A DNA stretch of 64,000 nucleotides from a bacterium BMS3Abin02 (GCA_002897675.1 BDSU01000045.1:149282-213281); one strand, 5' to 3'; positions 48,176-57,576 are shown, counted from the first letter of the stretch. Translations and numbers: made by a program. Notes: a model not told the origin generated them from the letters alone.

Positions 48176-48199
48176 ATTCACCGCGCTCGGACGGTGAAT
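48176..48199. promoter_or_regulatory. Inverted repeat, candidate operator
   Basis: ATTCACCG at 48176-48183 and CGGTGAAT at 48192-48199, perfect 8-bp arms with an 8-bp spacer, 30 bp upstream of the binding-protein start. Position and symmetry suit a repressor site. A weaker hairpin AGCCC-GGGCT lies directly beside it. No regulator gene is in the cluster. Confidence 0.45.
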
Positions 48200-48264
48200 A
48201 TGAGCCCCTCCTCCTGGGCTTGTTATCGACCCTACCAATGCTGGGCGTGTCGTGCAGAGAGGAT

Positions 48265-49932
48265 TTAGATTTCCGTGAGCCAGAGTGACTGCCATCCGCC
48301 GAGCACAGGCGCGGGCCGATCACCGGTGAGCTGCCGCCACGATCGGGTGAGGTGGCGGACATCGATGGGTGTAGGTGTCGTATTGACGAGAACCCGAGCG
48401 GCCGTGTCGGTCGCTCGCCGTTCGATTGCCACGAGGCCGCGGGGTGCGTCGAGGACACGCTGTTGGGCATCCGGCGCAAAGGCTGCATGGCGGCGTCGCC
48501 ATTCGAGCATCCTCCGCAGTCCGCACAGGATGCGGTGCGCCCTTGTCGCGCCGTCCTGGAGACGTCGCTCGAGTGCGTCGGCATCGTCGAACCTGTGCCG
48601 GTTGAGGCTTCGTCGCAAACCGGTCCGTTCGTACGCGCGGGCGTCATTGTCGGTGCCGAACAGGCTGTGAACGTACACCGCGGGGATGCCGCGAAGAGCG
48701 AACATGATGGCGTGGCTCGCAAGGTGTCTGGCGATCGCCTCCTCTTCGTCGTGGCCGACGGCCAACAGATCGAACCACGTCGCGTTGAGCTCGTACGGAG
48801 ACGTGGCACCGTCGCTCAACGTGCGTTCTCCCACAGCCCCGCCCGATGCGACCGAGAGGTCGCACAGGGCGCCGATCTGGTTTCGGGTGAGGAGTCCCTC
48901 GACGGGACGTACTCCGACACCGTCGTGAGAGGCGAGGAAGTTGAGGAAGGTGGTGCCGGGTCGCGTATCGAGGGATGCCGCCCATGTGGTGAGGGTCGTC
49001 GTGTCTCCGGTCGCGAACGTGTGAAGGACCAGCGGCGCAAGAGGGAACTGGTAGACGATGTGTGCCTCCGGTCGCTCGGCCGAACCGAAATAGGAGATGT
49101 TCTCGTCATGGGGGACGTTCGTCTCGGTGAGGACGAGCGTCCCCGGATACGTGGCGTCGAGACATGAGCGGATGAGCTCGACGAACGCGTGGGTCTGCGG
49201 CAGGCTCATGCAGGACGTGCCGAGTTCCTTCCAGACGAGCGCGATCGCGTCGAGTCGGATCACCGACGCTCCGTGCGCCGCGTAGCCGAGAAGTACGCGG
49301 ATCATCTCCAGGAGAACGTTCGGGTTGTGGTAGTTGAGATCGACCTGGTCGGTCGAGAATGTGGTCCAGACCCATCGTTGGCCGGTCGCCGATGCGAATC
49401 GTGTCAGCAGTGGTGTGGTCCGCGGGCGTACGACACTCGTCAGGTCGGTGTTTGGATCGGCGGTCAGGAAGTAGTCCTCGTAGGCCGGATCACCGGAGAG
49501 ATAGCGCCGGAACCAGATGCTTTCGGCCGACAGGTGGTTGACGACTGCATCGAGGGCGAGGCGGTGCCGCTCGGCGAGCGCCTCGATGTCACTCCACGTT
49601 CCATAGACCGGGTCGACCGTGGTCGGATCGATGACCGCGAACCCGTCATCGGAAGACCACGGGTAGAACGGCAGCACGTGCATGCCGTTCATCCAGAGGG
49701 AGAGGCGGTCGTCGAAGAAGGTGTGCAGCGTCTGCAGCGTCGGTTCTCCGGGCCGTCGAAACTGATCCGGATAGGTGATGACCCACGCGTCGTGCTCATC
49801 CCAGAGATCGCCGGCTTCGCGTCCGGATCGATGTTCATCGAGGAGGCGTTCGAGGTGTGACGCAGTCTCCGGTGCGGCAGGCCCGTAGAGCAGGTCGAGT
49901 ATCTCATGGCGTCTTTCGGGCGGACTCACCAT
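48265..49932 (-). CDS. GH13_18 glycoside phosphorylase, probably glucosylglycerate phosphorylase
   Basis: A 555-residue GH13 enzyme of the sucrose-phosphorylase subfamily. The nucleophile is Asp228 in VIRLDAIALVW, acid/base Glu270 in VLTETNVPHDENISYFG, and the third carboxylate Asp337 in LASHDGVGVRP. The ETNVPH-ENISYFG wording is that of glucosylglycerate phosphorylases rather than sucrose phosphorylases. The adjacent glycerate kinase supports the reaction glucosylglycerate plus phosphate to glucose-1-phosphate plus glycerate. ATG 49932 or GTG 49929 both overlap the kinase stop. Specificity remains an inference. Confidence 0.8.
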   Translation of the reverse strand: MVSPPERRHEILDLLYGPAAPETASHLERLLDEHRSGREAGDLWDEHDAWVITYPDQFRRPGEPTLQTLHTFFDDRLSLWMNGMHVLPFYPWSSDDGFAVIDPTTVDPVYGTWSDIEALAERHRLALDAVVNHLSAESIWFRRYLSGDPAYEDYFLTADPNTDLTSVVRPRTTPLLTRFASATGQRWVWTTFSTDQVDLNYHNPNVLLEMIRVLLGYAAHGASVIRLDAIALVWKELGTSCMSLPQTHAFVELIRSCLDATYPGTLVLTETNVPHDENISYFGSAERPEAHIVYQFPLAPLVLHTFATGDTTTLTTWAASLDTRPGTTFLNFLASHDGVGVRPVEGLLTRNQIGALCDLSVASGGAVGERTLSDGATSPYELNATWFDLLAVGHDEEEAIARHLASHAIMFALRGIPAVYVHSLFGTDNDARAYERTGLRRSLNRHRFDDADALERRLQDGATRAHRILCGLRRMLEWRRRHAAFAPDAQQRVLDAPRGLVAIERRATDTAARVLVNTTPTPIDVRHLTRSWRQLTGDRPAPVLGGWQSLWLTEI

Positions 49933-51227
49933 CGCCAGACGACCCACACGTCTCCGACGTTCGTGCCCGTCGGTCCGGTCATGAGCAGATCGCCGGTCGC
50001 CCGGAGGTACGGGTACGCGTCGTTGTGTTCGAGAGCCGCCGATGCGTCGAGGCCGCGGGCTTGGCCACGCGAAACGGTTGAACCGTCGACGATCGCGCCG
50101 GCGGCGTCCGTCGGTCCATCGACACCGTCGGTTGCGAGCGCCGCGAACACGATGTTCGGACTGCCCTCGATGGCGATGGCTGCCGCCAGCGCCGCCTCCT
50201 GATTGCGCCCGCCCTGGCCCTCACCATGCACGGTCACGGTGGTCTCGCCCGCAAAGATCGTCACGTCGGTGCCGGCACCGTCGACGCAGCCGACAGCTGC
50301 TTCCCGGGCTTCACCGGTGAGCGTCGTCGTGGCGACGGTGGCCGACAAACCGCCGCGTTCCGCGGCCTGTCGGGCTCCCTCCGCCGCAGTCGCGCCGTCG
50401 GCGATGATCACGACCTGGTGGTGAGGAAGGTTCGTCTTGGGCGTCTCGGCGATGGCGCCATCGGCACCGAGGCGGAGGTGTCGGCAGACCCTGGGAGGCA
50501 CCAGGTGGGTGAGTCTGTAGCGTGCCAGGATGTCGAGCGCATCGGCGTAGGTGGTTGGATCGGCGACGGTCGGGCCCGAGGCGATGAAGGGAACCGGGCT
50601 GCCCACGACATCGGAGAGCACCAGAGTGACCAGGTGCGCAGGGGCCACCGCCTGGGCGAGGCGACCGCCTTTGAACGCCGATAGGTGGGTTCGCACCGTG
50701 TTGATCTCTTCGATGGGCGCACCCGACGCCAGCAGCAGCCTGACGGTCTCCTGGAGGTCTGAAAGCGTCAGGTCCGACGCGGGGATTTCCGCCAAGGCGG
50801 AACCTCCACCTGAGATCAGACAGACCACGAGGTCGCTCGCCGTTGCTTCCGAGCCGAGCCGGAGCAGGCGGCGCGCTCCGGCGACACTGCGGTCGTCGGG
50901 GAGTGGGTGACCGGCCAGCACGAGTTCCAAGGGACGGGGGAGAGGTTCCGGATGATTCGAAATCACCAGACCGGCGTCGATGGGAAGCGTGTCCGCAGCG
51001 GCGCGGGCCATGGCCGGAGCGGCCTTGCCAAAGGCCAGCACGATGGTGCGGTCGATGTTCACCATGTCGACGCCCCCGATCGGCACCGTGTCGTCGCCGA
51101 GTTGCAGGTGCCGTGCAACTGCCCGATAGGGATCGACCTCGTCTAGGGCTCCGATGAACAAGTCCAGGATCAGCGCACGATGCTTCGGATCGTTTCGGAG
51201 GATGCCAGGGTCGAAGAGTGCGGTCAC
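49926..51227 (-). CDS. Glycerate 2-kinase, MOFRL family
   Basis: A 433-residue kinase of the GckA/MOFRL type. LVVCLISGGGSALAEIP, FIASGPTVADPTTYADAL, and GETTVTVHGEGQGGRNQE are the family motifs. It phosphorylates D-glycerate to 2-phosphoglycerate with ATP. It overlaps the GH13_18 gene, whose expected product is glycerate. GTG 51227 is chosen over TTG 51236; neither has a clear ribosome site. It is first in the cluster, after a 266-bp gap containing a strong hairpin. Confidence 0.9.
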   Translation of the reverse strand: MTALFDPGILRNDPKHRALILDLFIGALDEVDPYRAVARHLQLGDDTVPIGGVDMVNIDRTIVLAFGKAAPAMARAAADTLPIDAGLVISNHPEPLPRPLELVLAGHPLPDDRSVAGARRLLRLGSEATASDLVVCLISGGGSALAEIPASDLTLSDLQETVRLLLASGAPIEEINTVRTHLSAFKGGRLAQAVAPAHLVTLVLSDVVGSPVPFIASGPTVADPTTYADALDILARYRLTHLVPPRVCRHLRLGADGAIAETPKTNLPHHQVVIIADGATAAEGARQAAERGGLSATVATTTLTGEAREAAVGCVDGAGTDVTIFAGETTVTVHGEGQGGRNQEAALAAAIAIEGSPNIVFAALATDGVDGPTDAAGAIVDGSTVSRGQARGLDASAALEHNDAYPYLRATGDLLMTGPTGTNVGDVWVVWRW

Positions 51228-51353
51228 ACTCGCCAACGGCCGGTTTGGTTCGACGACCTGGCCTTGCGATGCACCGCTTGGCGTGTGTCGACGACGCCGA
51301 CGAAGAGGGAGGCCTTCCGGGGCTCCTCGGCAGGACGCAGGTCGAGACTCACG

Positions 51354-51383
51354 TCTCCGCAGAGTTCGCAGACTCTGCGGAGA
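51354..51383. terminator. Perfect 12-bp hairpin, terminator or operator
   Basis: TCTCCGCAGAGT at 51354-51365 and ACTCTGCGGAGA at 51372-51383 with a 6-nt loop. It lies after the LOG-family gene and before the glycerate kinase, both on the minus strand. It could terminate the LOG transcript or act as a control site for the sugar cluster. No T-tract. Confidence 0.55.
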
Positions 51384-51492
51384 ATGCCGCCACCGACGGA
51401 TGCAGGTTGACCGAACCGGTGGTGACCACCACGGCAGCCGTTCGCCTGTGTGTGGGCCCGGTGTTTTCCTCGAATTGGTCTGGTTTGTCGGT

Positions 51493-52101
51493 TCATTGCT
51501 CTCGGCGCAATGCCCCTGATGCGTTCGCTCGGTCGTTCAGCATACCGGGCTGTTGTCGGGTGGCGGCAGGTTTTGCACGCTCGGCGATCCGACTGAAGGC
51601 CTCGTCGACGTTGTCGACGAGGGTGACGAGCGAGCCATCGGTCTCCAGGCACTCGGCCAGCGATGACACGATCTCGGCCCAGAGGGCCCCGACGGCGATG
51701 ACGGGCTTGGGAGTCCTTTCGCTGAACGGGGCGACGAACGCCAGATTCCAGGCCAACATCAACTCGGTGAGAGTTCCGATGCTCCCCGGGAGAGCGATGA
51801 CCGCGTCGGAGTCGTGGATCAGCCGGTGGATTCGCTCGGTGAGCGTGCCTGCAGGTTGCTCGTCGGTCACATACGCGTTGGCTCTGGCCCTGCCGGGGAA
51901 CACGTCGGGTGCAGTCACGCCGACGACCGGACCGCCCACCGAGCGAGCGCCTTTCGAAACGGCTTCCATCAGCCCGCCATATCCGCCGCTGGCGACGGTG
52001 AATCCCGCCTCTGCCAGAAGTCCGCCGAGCCGTTGCGCCTCCCGGTAGTCCGGATGGTCCGGTTGCGTGCGTGAGGAACCGATGACGGCGATGGTTGGCA
52101 T
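51493..52101 (-). CDS. LOG/TIGR00725 family Rossmann protein
   Basis: A 202-residue protein. IAVIGSSRTQPDHPDY and VASGGYGGLMEAVSKGA are the nucleotide-binding loops, and LPGSIGTLTELMLAW corresponds to the PGGxGTxxE catalytic motif with Ser in place of the second Gly. Relatives include cytokinin-activating LOG nucleotide phosphoribohydrolases, but this subgroup is of unknown role. Met at 52101 starts MPTIAVIGSS. Confidence 0.85.
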   Translation of the reverse strand: MPTIAVIGSSRTQPDHPDYREAQRLGGLLAEAGFTVASGGYGGLMEAVSKGARSVGGPVVGVTAPDVFPGRARANAYVTDEQPAGTLTERIHRLIHDSDAVIALPGSIGTLTELMLAWNLAFVAPFSERTPKPVIAVGALWAEIVSSLAECLETDGSLVTLVDNVDEAFSRIAERAKPAATRQQPGMLNDRANASGALRREQ

Positions 52102-52342
52102 GGGCCGCAAGGATAGTGCCGTGCTGGCCGGCCCCCTCGCCGCTGCCCCGTCTCGTTGCTCTTCGCGTTGGAAGGATCACGGCTGGTGACTCGGATCCGA
52201 CTCCACGCCTTTGAGGGCTCACCCGAGTACGCAGATTCGGTGTTTCCGTCGCTCGCGGAAAGCTGCGGTCGCCCTGTTCTCGGACGTCACAGGATGCAGC
52301 ATCGGTCCCGCAGTAGCATCGGCGGGAATCAAGGGGATCGGT

Positions 52343-53782
52343 GTGTTCGAGATTGCCGAGGCGGCGGTACAGGGTGCCGTCGACGCTGGAGCCGCCTACG
52401 CCGACGCGCGCGTGGTGGCTTCGCGAAGTCAGGATCTGCACGCTCAGAACGGCACGATCGAGCGCCTCGTGACGGTGGAGAAGGCCGGGGTCGGTGTCCG
52501 CGCACTCATGGGTTCGTCCTGGGGTTTCTACGCGGTAGCCGGCTTGGGGGTCGCCGCTGCTCGCGATGCAGGGGCGCGTGCGGCGAGGATTGCCCGTGCT
52601 TCGGCAACGGTGGCCGGTCCGGGACTGCAACTCGCCGATGTCGAGGTCGCTCGCGGCGAATACGCGACGCCGTACGAGGAGCACCCCTTCGATGTGTCTC
52701 TGTCCGAGAAGGCGGACGTCCTCGTCAAAGTGATCGAAACGATGCAGAGTGTTGCGGGGATCGGTATCGCTACGGCGTCGTTCCGGACGTGGGATACGGA
52801 CAAGTGGTTCGTGTCCTCCCAGGGTCACCGGATTCATCAACAGATCGTCGAGACCGGCGGCGGGATGGCCGCGACGGCGATCGGGGAGACGGAGACACAG
52901 ACGCGGTCGTATCCACAATCGTTCGGTCAGTTCGAAACCGGCGGATATGAGGTATTCCGCCGCTTCGACCTGGCGGCGAACGCGGGCCGGACGGCAGAAG
53001 AGGCAGCAGCCCTGCTCGACGCGCAGGCCTGTCCGGCGGGCAAGACCACGCTGATCCTGGACGGAAGCCAGCTTGCGTTGCAGATTCATGAATCTGTCGG
53101 TCATGCCATCGAACTGGATCGGATTCTCGGGTGGGAGGCGGCAATGGCCGGGACGTCGTTCCTCGATCTCGCCAACTTGGGCACGTTTCGATACGGGTCG
53201 CCGGTGATGAACATCACGGCAGACGCAACCATCCTCGGAGCGCTCGGCACCTTCGGCTACGACGATGAAGGCACCCCCGCGCAGCCGGTCGACATCGTAC
53301 GAGACGGTATCTGGGTGGGCGTGCTCTCCGGCAGGGACTCTGCTCCAATCGCAGGTGTACGGCCGGGGGGGATGGTGCGGGCCGACGGCTACAACCGCCT
53401 CCCGATGGTCCGCATGACCAACGTCGGGCTCCTCGCCGGTGACGCCTCTCTCGAGGAGATGATCGCCGAGACGAAGGATGGGGTGTACTGCTCGACGAAT
53501 CGCTCGTGGTCGATCGACGACAGGCGTCTGAACTTCCAGTTCGGATGCGAGATCGGATGGGAGATCAAGAACGGGAAGCTGGGAAGGATGTTGCGAAACC
53601 CGACATACACGGGCATCACGCCCCAGTTCTGGGCTTCGCTCGACATGCTTGCCGGAGAGGATGAGCGGGTCCACTGGGGGACGTCGAACTGTGGGAAGGG
53701 ACAGCCGATGCAGGCCGGGCACACCGGCCATTCGGCCTCACCGGGAAGGTTTCAGAACGTGCGTGTGGGAGTGCTCGGATGA
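52343..53782 (+). CDS. tldD: TldD metalloprotease subunit
   Basis: A 479-residue protein. HESVGHAIELDRI at about 249-261 is the TldD zinc motif (HExxxH). GTSFLDLANLGT and later GGMVRADGYNRLPMVRMTN with GVYCSTNRSW match TldD. With TldE it forms a peptide-processing heterodimer known from microcin B17 maturation and CcdA degradation. GTG at 52343 is preceded by AAGGGGA; the frame runs further upstream without support. It overlaps tldE by 4 nt. Confidence 0.93.
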   Translation: MFEIAEAAVQGAVDAGAAYADARVVASRSQDLHAQNGTIERLVTVEKAGVGVRALMGSSWGFYAVAGLGVAAARDAGARAARIARASATVAGPGLQLADVEVARGEYATPYEEHPFDVSLSEKADVLVKVIETMQSVAGIGIATASFRTWDTDKWFVSSQGHRIHQQIVETGGGMAATAIGETETQTRSYPQSFGQFETGGYEVFRRFDLAANAGRTAEEAAALLDAQACPAGKTTLILDGSQLALQIHESVGHAIELDRILGWEAAMAGTSFLDLANLGTFRYGSPVMNITADATILGALGTFGYDDEGTPAQPVDIVRDGIWVGVLSGRDSAPIAGVRPGGMVRADGYNRLPMVRMTNVGLLAGDASLEEMIAETKDGVYCSTNRSWSIDDRRLNFQFGCEIGWEIKNGKLGRMLRNPTYTGITPQFWASLDMLAGEDERVHWGTSNCGKGQPMQAGHTGHSASPGRFQNVRVGVLG

Positions 53783-55101
53783 GCAGGGAGCTGGACCTCG
53801 CCGAGCGGGTTGTCGGGTTGATCGGCAGCCGAGGCGAAGCGGAAGCGACCGTTCTTGCAGGACCGACCGCCCTGACCCGGTTTGCCAACTCACACATTCA
53901 TCAGAACGTTGCCGAAGAGCAATTCGCGGTCCGGTTGAAGGTTGCCAAGGATGGCAAGGTCGCGTCCGGCGCCACGACGAGTGCCGACGCCGACGGTTTG
54001 GAACGGCTCGTCGAGACGACCCTCGAGGCTGCCGATTTGTGCCCCGAGGACACCGACTGGCCAGGAGTTGGACCCGCAACACCGATCGGCGGCTCGGAGC
54101 GATCGCCCGAGTCTGCCACTCCGACCGATCGAGCCGCGATTGTCGCCCACTTCGTTGCCGCCGGACGGGACCTGCGTGCAGCCGGATACTGTGAGACGGA
54201 GAGCACACGCATCGCTTTTGCCAACTCTGCGGGACAATGCATCGAATCCGTCATGACGAGGGCGACGCTCGACGGGATCCATCAGACCGGTACTTCTGCC
54301 GGCTCCGCACACCAGACCTCGTCGCGCTTTGAAGACCTCGATGGAACCGCGGCCGGCGCGGCTGCCGCCGCCAAGGCGTGTCGGGCGGCGAACGCTACCG
54401 ATCTGGATCCGGGGCGCTACGAGGTGGTTCTGGAGCCCAACGCCGTCGCGACAATCTTCACGTTCCTGGGTGTCTACGGATTCAACGGAAAGGCCGTTCT
54501 CGAAGGCCGGTCGTTTGTGCAGGTCGGGGAGCGGCAGTTCGACCCGGCGATCGACATGTGGGACGACGCCGGCGATCCCCGTGCGATCGGAGTGCCGTTC
54601 GACGCAGAAGGCACGCCGAAACGCCTCATTCCGTTCATCGTCGGAGGGATAACACGGGGCGTCGCGCTCAACCGTCGTCTCGCGGTCCAGATGGATTCGG
54701 AGTCGACCGGTCATGCGGTACCGGGAGGCGATAGCGTCGGCGCGCTGCCGGTGAACCTGTTCGTCGGACCCGGTGCTATCTCTCCGGAGGCGATGATCGA
54801 GACGGTAGGCCGCGGTCTGCTCGTGACCGAGTTCAATTACTGCCGGATCCTCGATCCGAAAACGCAGGTCGTCACCGGACTGACCCGAAACGGGACGTTC
54901 CTCATCGAGCATGGTGAGATCGTGCGTCCGGTCTCCAACCTGCGCTTCACACAGTCCTTCGTCGAGGCGATAGCCCCTGGGCGCGTCCTCGCCGTCGGCT
55001 CGGACGCACGGTTCGGCATGGGCGAGTTCGGGCCGGGCATGGTACATGGGCCATCGCTGCGATTGGCAGAGTGGAACTTCACCGGCGGCGCGAAAGGGTA
55101 G
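53779..55101 (+). CDS. tldE: TldE/PmbA protease subunit
   Basis: A 440-residue partner of TldD without a zinc motif. VRLKVAKDGKVASGATTSAD and GTPKRLIPFIVGGITRGVAL with the C-terminal GPSLRLAEWNFTGG are family features. ATG overlaps the tldD stop (ATGA). A 49-nt hairpin follows the stop by 7 nt. Confidence 0.92.
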   Translation: MSRELDLAERVVGLIGSRGEAEATVLAGPTALTRFANSHIHQNVAEEQFAVRLKVAKDGKVASGATTSADADGLERLVETTLEAADLCPEDTDWPGVGPATPIGGSERSPESATPTDRAAIVAHFVAAGRDLRAAGYCETESTRIAFANSAGQCIESVMTRATLDGIHQTGTSAGSAHQTSSRFEDLDGTAAGAAAAAKACRAANATDLDPGRYEVVLEPNAVATIFTFLGVYGFNGKAVLEGRSFVQVGERQFDPAIDMWDDAGDPRAIGVPFDAEGTPKRLIPFIVGGITRGVALNRRLAVQMDSESTGHAVPGGDSVGALPVNLFVGPGAISPEAMIETVGRGLLVTEFNYCRILDPKTQVVTGLTRNGTFLIEHGEIVRPVSNLRFTQSFVEAIAPGRVLAVGSDARFGMGEFGPGMVHGPSLRLAEWNFTGGAKG

Positions 55102-55108
55102 AAGCCCC

Positions 55109-55157
55109 GAACCCAGGGCTCAGGGGTGCTCCAGGGGTACCCCTGAGCCCAGGGTTC
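55109..55157. terminator. 49-nt hairpin, copy 1 of a repeated terminator
   Basis: GAACCCAGGGCTCAGGGGT at 55109-55127 pairs with 55139-55157 over 19 positions with one mismatch. It sits in the convergent gap after tldE. The same element, also 49 nt, is at 59577-59625. Confidence 0.75.
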
Positions 55158-55257
55158 ACCCGAGTTCAATCGCGAGCATGGTACGTGTCGTCGCCGGGTC
55201 GAGAGTCCGAAACATCGTGTGCCCGGTTTCGCACTCGGGGGACGGATGGACGAAGGG

Positions 55258-55698
55258 TCAGGATTGTCCGCCGATGTCCACCTGATATGCCTCGTACACC
55301 ATGTCGGCTCCCTTCTGGCGGTGCCGGGTGATGCGTCCGAGGAGTTGGGTGATGTGCTCACGGACCAAACCGGTTTCAACATCTTCGGCGTCGAAGGCGA
55401 TTTCTATCTCATCGATCATCCCTTTGATGACGGCGTGGTCTGCGGTGAGCAGGCGGATGTCGTTGGAGATGCGAGGCGCCAGCGTCGTGAGTTCCCGGTA
55501 GAGGCCGTCCGGCCCCTCGGTCTTTTCGACGTGGTCGGCGAGCGCGGCTGAGACGTTCGTGAGTTCCTTTCGGATGCGATCCTGCCAGATCGAGCCGGCG
55601 CCGACCGGTCCCGCCGCGGCCAGTTCGAGGGCATCGGCCGCGTCGTGCAACGGTTGGCGTCGGTCTCGAGCCTCGGCAATCAGATCCCGTTCCGCCAT
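55258..55698 (-). CDS. Hemerythrin-like helical protein
   Basis: A 146-residue all-helical protein. His residues at regular places (PLHDAADALE, ALADHVEKTEG, LTADHAVIKGM, ITRHRQKGADMVYEAY) suggest an HHE/hemerythrin-like four-helix bundle that may bind iron. The pattern is looser than in classical hemerythrins, so this is tentative. ATG at 55698 has an AAAGGTGCC stretch upstream; the much longer frame above it runs antisense to hutH and is discarded. Confidence 0.55.
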   Translation of the reverse strand: MAERDLIAEARDRRQPLHDAADALELAAAGPVGAGSIWQDRIRKELTNVSAALADHVEKTEGPDGLYRELTTLAPRISNDIRLLTADHAVIKGMIDEIEIAFDAEDVETGLVREHITQLLGRITRHRQKGADMVYEAYQVDIGGQS

Positions 55699-56061
55699 CG
55701 TGGCACCTTTCCGTAGTCGCTTCCTTGCAGAGTACTCGCCTTGCGGATTACCAGTTCCGGCATTCGCAAGCCCGGTCTTGTCTGCTCGGTGGACGCGGCG
55801 GGTCACTCGGTGAGGTTTCGCTCGACGTGGATCGAGAGTGATCCTTCGGAGGTGTAGAAGCTGACGGGGTGTGCCGCAGCCTGTCGCCGGCTTGGAGTGC
55901 GTGACCGCAGTCATGCCGACGGATGGCTGCTCCGTATACGATACCGTCGGAGTCGGCGCGTCTATACGCATGACTTTGGATTGCAGTCGATATCCAACGG
56001 TTCTGATGATGAGGAGACGGATGATGCAGGTACCCTGGTTGCACCGGAAAGGGGAGACGAG
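55699..56061. other. Divergent intergenic region before hutH
   Basis: 363 bp without a convincing gene. On the minus strand a short frame ends SFYTSEGSLSIHVERNLTE near 55805-55865 and looks protein-like, but has no start codon in frame; it may be a gene scrap. CGTATACG near 55933 and CTATACG near 55962 form a loose inverted pair that could belong to the hutH promoter. Confidence 0.4.
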
Positions 56062-57576
56062 ATGCTGATCGACGGCGGGCCGCTGAGCCCCGAGCAGGTT
56101 GTGGCGGTGGCAGGACGCCGTGAGCCGGTCGAACTCGCGGACTCGGTGCCCGCACGAATGGCACCGGCGCTCAGGCTCGTCGAAGAGGTGATTGCCGAGG
56201 AGCGAACCGTCTACGGTGTCACCACCGGATTCGGTGCACTTGCCAACACTCGGATCGGGCGGGAGGAAGCCGAAGACCTCCAGGTGCATCTGCTCCGGAG
56301 CCATGCGGCCGGTGTCGGTACGCCGCTCGACGACGAGATCGTTCGGGCGATGCTGCTCTTGCGTGCCCGCACGCTCTCGCAGGGCTATTCCGGTGTGCGA
56401 CCGGTTCTCGTCGAGCGCTACATCGAGTTCTTGAACAAGGATCTGCTTCCTGTGGTCCCCTCGCAAGGGTCCGTCGGCGCGTCCGGCGACCTCGCCCCGT
56501 TCGCGCATCTGGCCCTTCCACTCATCGGAGAGGGCTTTGTGAAGGCGGCAGGGACCATCCGTCCCTCCGCGGAGGTGCTCACCGAGTATGGCATCGAGCC
56601 GATTCATCTTCGGGCCAAGGAGGGACTGAGCCTGCTCAACGGGACCGAAGGGATGCTGGCGCAGGGAATCCTGGAACTGGTCCGAGCGGAACGACTTGTC
56701 GCCACCGCAGATCTGGCGTGCGCCCTGTCTGTCGAGGCGCTGCTCGGGAGCGCGCGTCCCTTCCGACAGGAGATCCACGCACTCCGCCCGCATCCGGGAC
56801 AGATCGCCTCGGCAGGACACATCGAGCGGCTTCTCGAAGGCTCCGCGATCGTTGCCAGTCACCGTGACGACTTCACCCACGCCGTTCAGGATGCCTACAG
56901 CCTTCGTTGTGCTCCGCAGGTGCACGGTGCCGTACGCGACGCCCTTGGCTATGCCAGGGACGTGTTCACCCGCGAGTTGGGTGCTGTCGTGGACAACCCC
57001 ATCGTGTTCCCTGCGACCGGCGACATCGTGTCGGCAGGAAACTTTCACGGTCAGCCCCTCGCGATCGCACTCGACCTCATGGCAATCGCCGTGACGGAGC
57101 TGTCATCGATCTCCGAACGACGCACCGATCGGCTTCTGGACCCCGAGCGATCCTCGGGGCTCCCTGCGTTTCTGGCCGCCAAACCTGGAGTCGACTCGGG
57201 GTACATGCTCACCCAATACACGGCTGCAGCTCTCGTTGCCGAGAACAGGGTGCTCGCCCATCCGGCTTCCGTGGAGTCGATTCCGACCTCGGGTTCTCAG
57301 GAGGACCATGTCTCGATGGGCTGGGGCGCCGCGCGCAAGCTATGGCAGGTCCTGGACAACGTCATGCGGGTACTGGCCGTCGAGATCCTCTGCGCCGTCC
57401 GCGGCGTCGAGCTTCGGGCGCCGTCGAAACCGTCCTTGCATACCGCGGCCGCGGTGCGGGCCGTTCGCGAGGTCGTGCCACCGGTGACCGGTGATCGGCC
57501 GCCGGGCGTCGAGATCGAAGCCGTGGCGTGTCTGATCGATGACGGTTCGTTGCTCGCCGCGACCGGGCTCAGCTGA
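56062..57576 (+). CDS. hutH: Histidine ammonia-lyase
   Basis: A 504-residue MIO enzyme that converts histidine to urocanate. The Ala-Ser-Gly triplet that forms the MIO cofactor is at about 141-143 in GSVGASGDLAPFAH. YGVTTGFGALANTRI near residue 50 and SIPTSGSQEDHVSMG near 410 are further signatures. ATG at 56062 has AAGGGGAG upstream. hutU follows 334 bp downstream with a small antisense gene between. Confidence 0.96.
   Translation: MLIDGGPLSPEQVVAVAGRREPVELADSVPARMAPALRLVEEVIAEERTVYGVTTGFGALANTRIGREEAEDLQVHLLRSHAAGVGTPLDDEIVRAMLLLRARTLSQGYSGVRPVLVERYIEFLNKDLLPVVPSQGSVGASGDLAPFAHLALPLIGEGFVKAAGTIRPSAEVLTEYGIEPIHLRAKEGLSLLNGTEGMLAQGILELVRAERLVATADLACALSVEALLGSARPFRQEIHALRPHPGQIASAGHIERLLEGSAIVASHRDDFTHAVQDAYSLRCAPQVHGAVRDALGYARDVFTRELGAVVDNPIVFPATGDIVSAGNFHGQPLAIALDLMAIAVTELSSISERRTDRLLDPERSSGLPAFLAAKPGVDSGYMLTQYTAAALVAENRVLAHPASVESIPTSGSQEDHVSMGWGAARKLWQVLDNVMRVLAVEILCAVRGVELRAPSKPSLHTAAAVRAVREVVPPVTGDRPPGVEIEAVACLIDDGSLLAATGLS

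Noticed and set aside
48487-48510. GGCGTCGCCATTCGAG shared with the 20663-20770 repeat
   Set aside because: Here it encodes LEWRRRH within the phosphorylase, without the palindromic arms. A chance match.
55699-57048. Long minus-strand frame opposite hutH and its upstream region
   Set aside because: HutH is unambiguous on the plus strand. Only the downstream 146 codons of this frame form a plausible gene.
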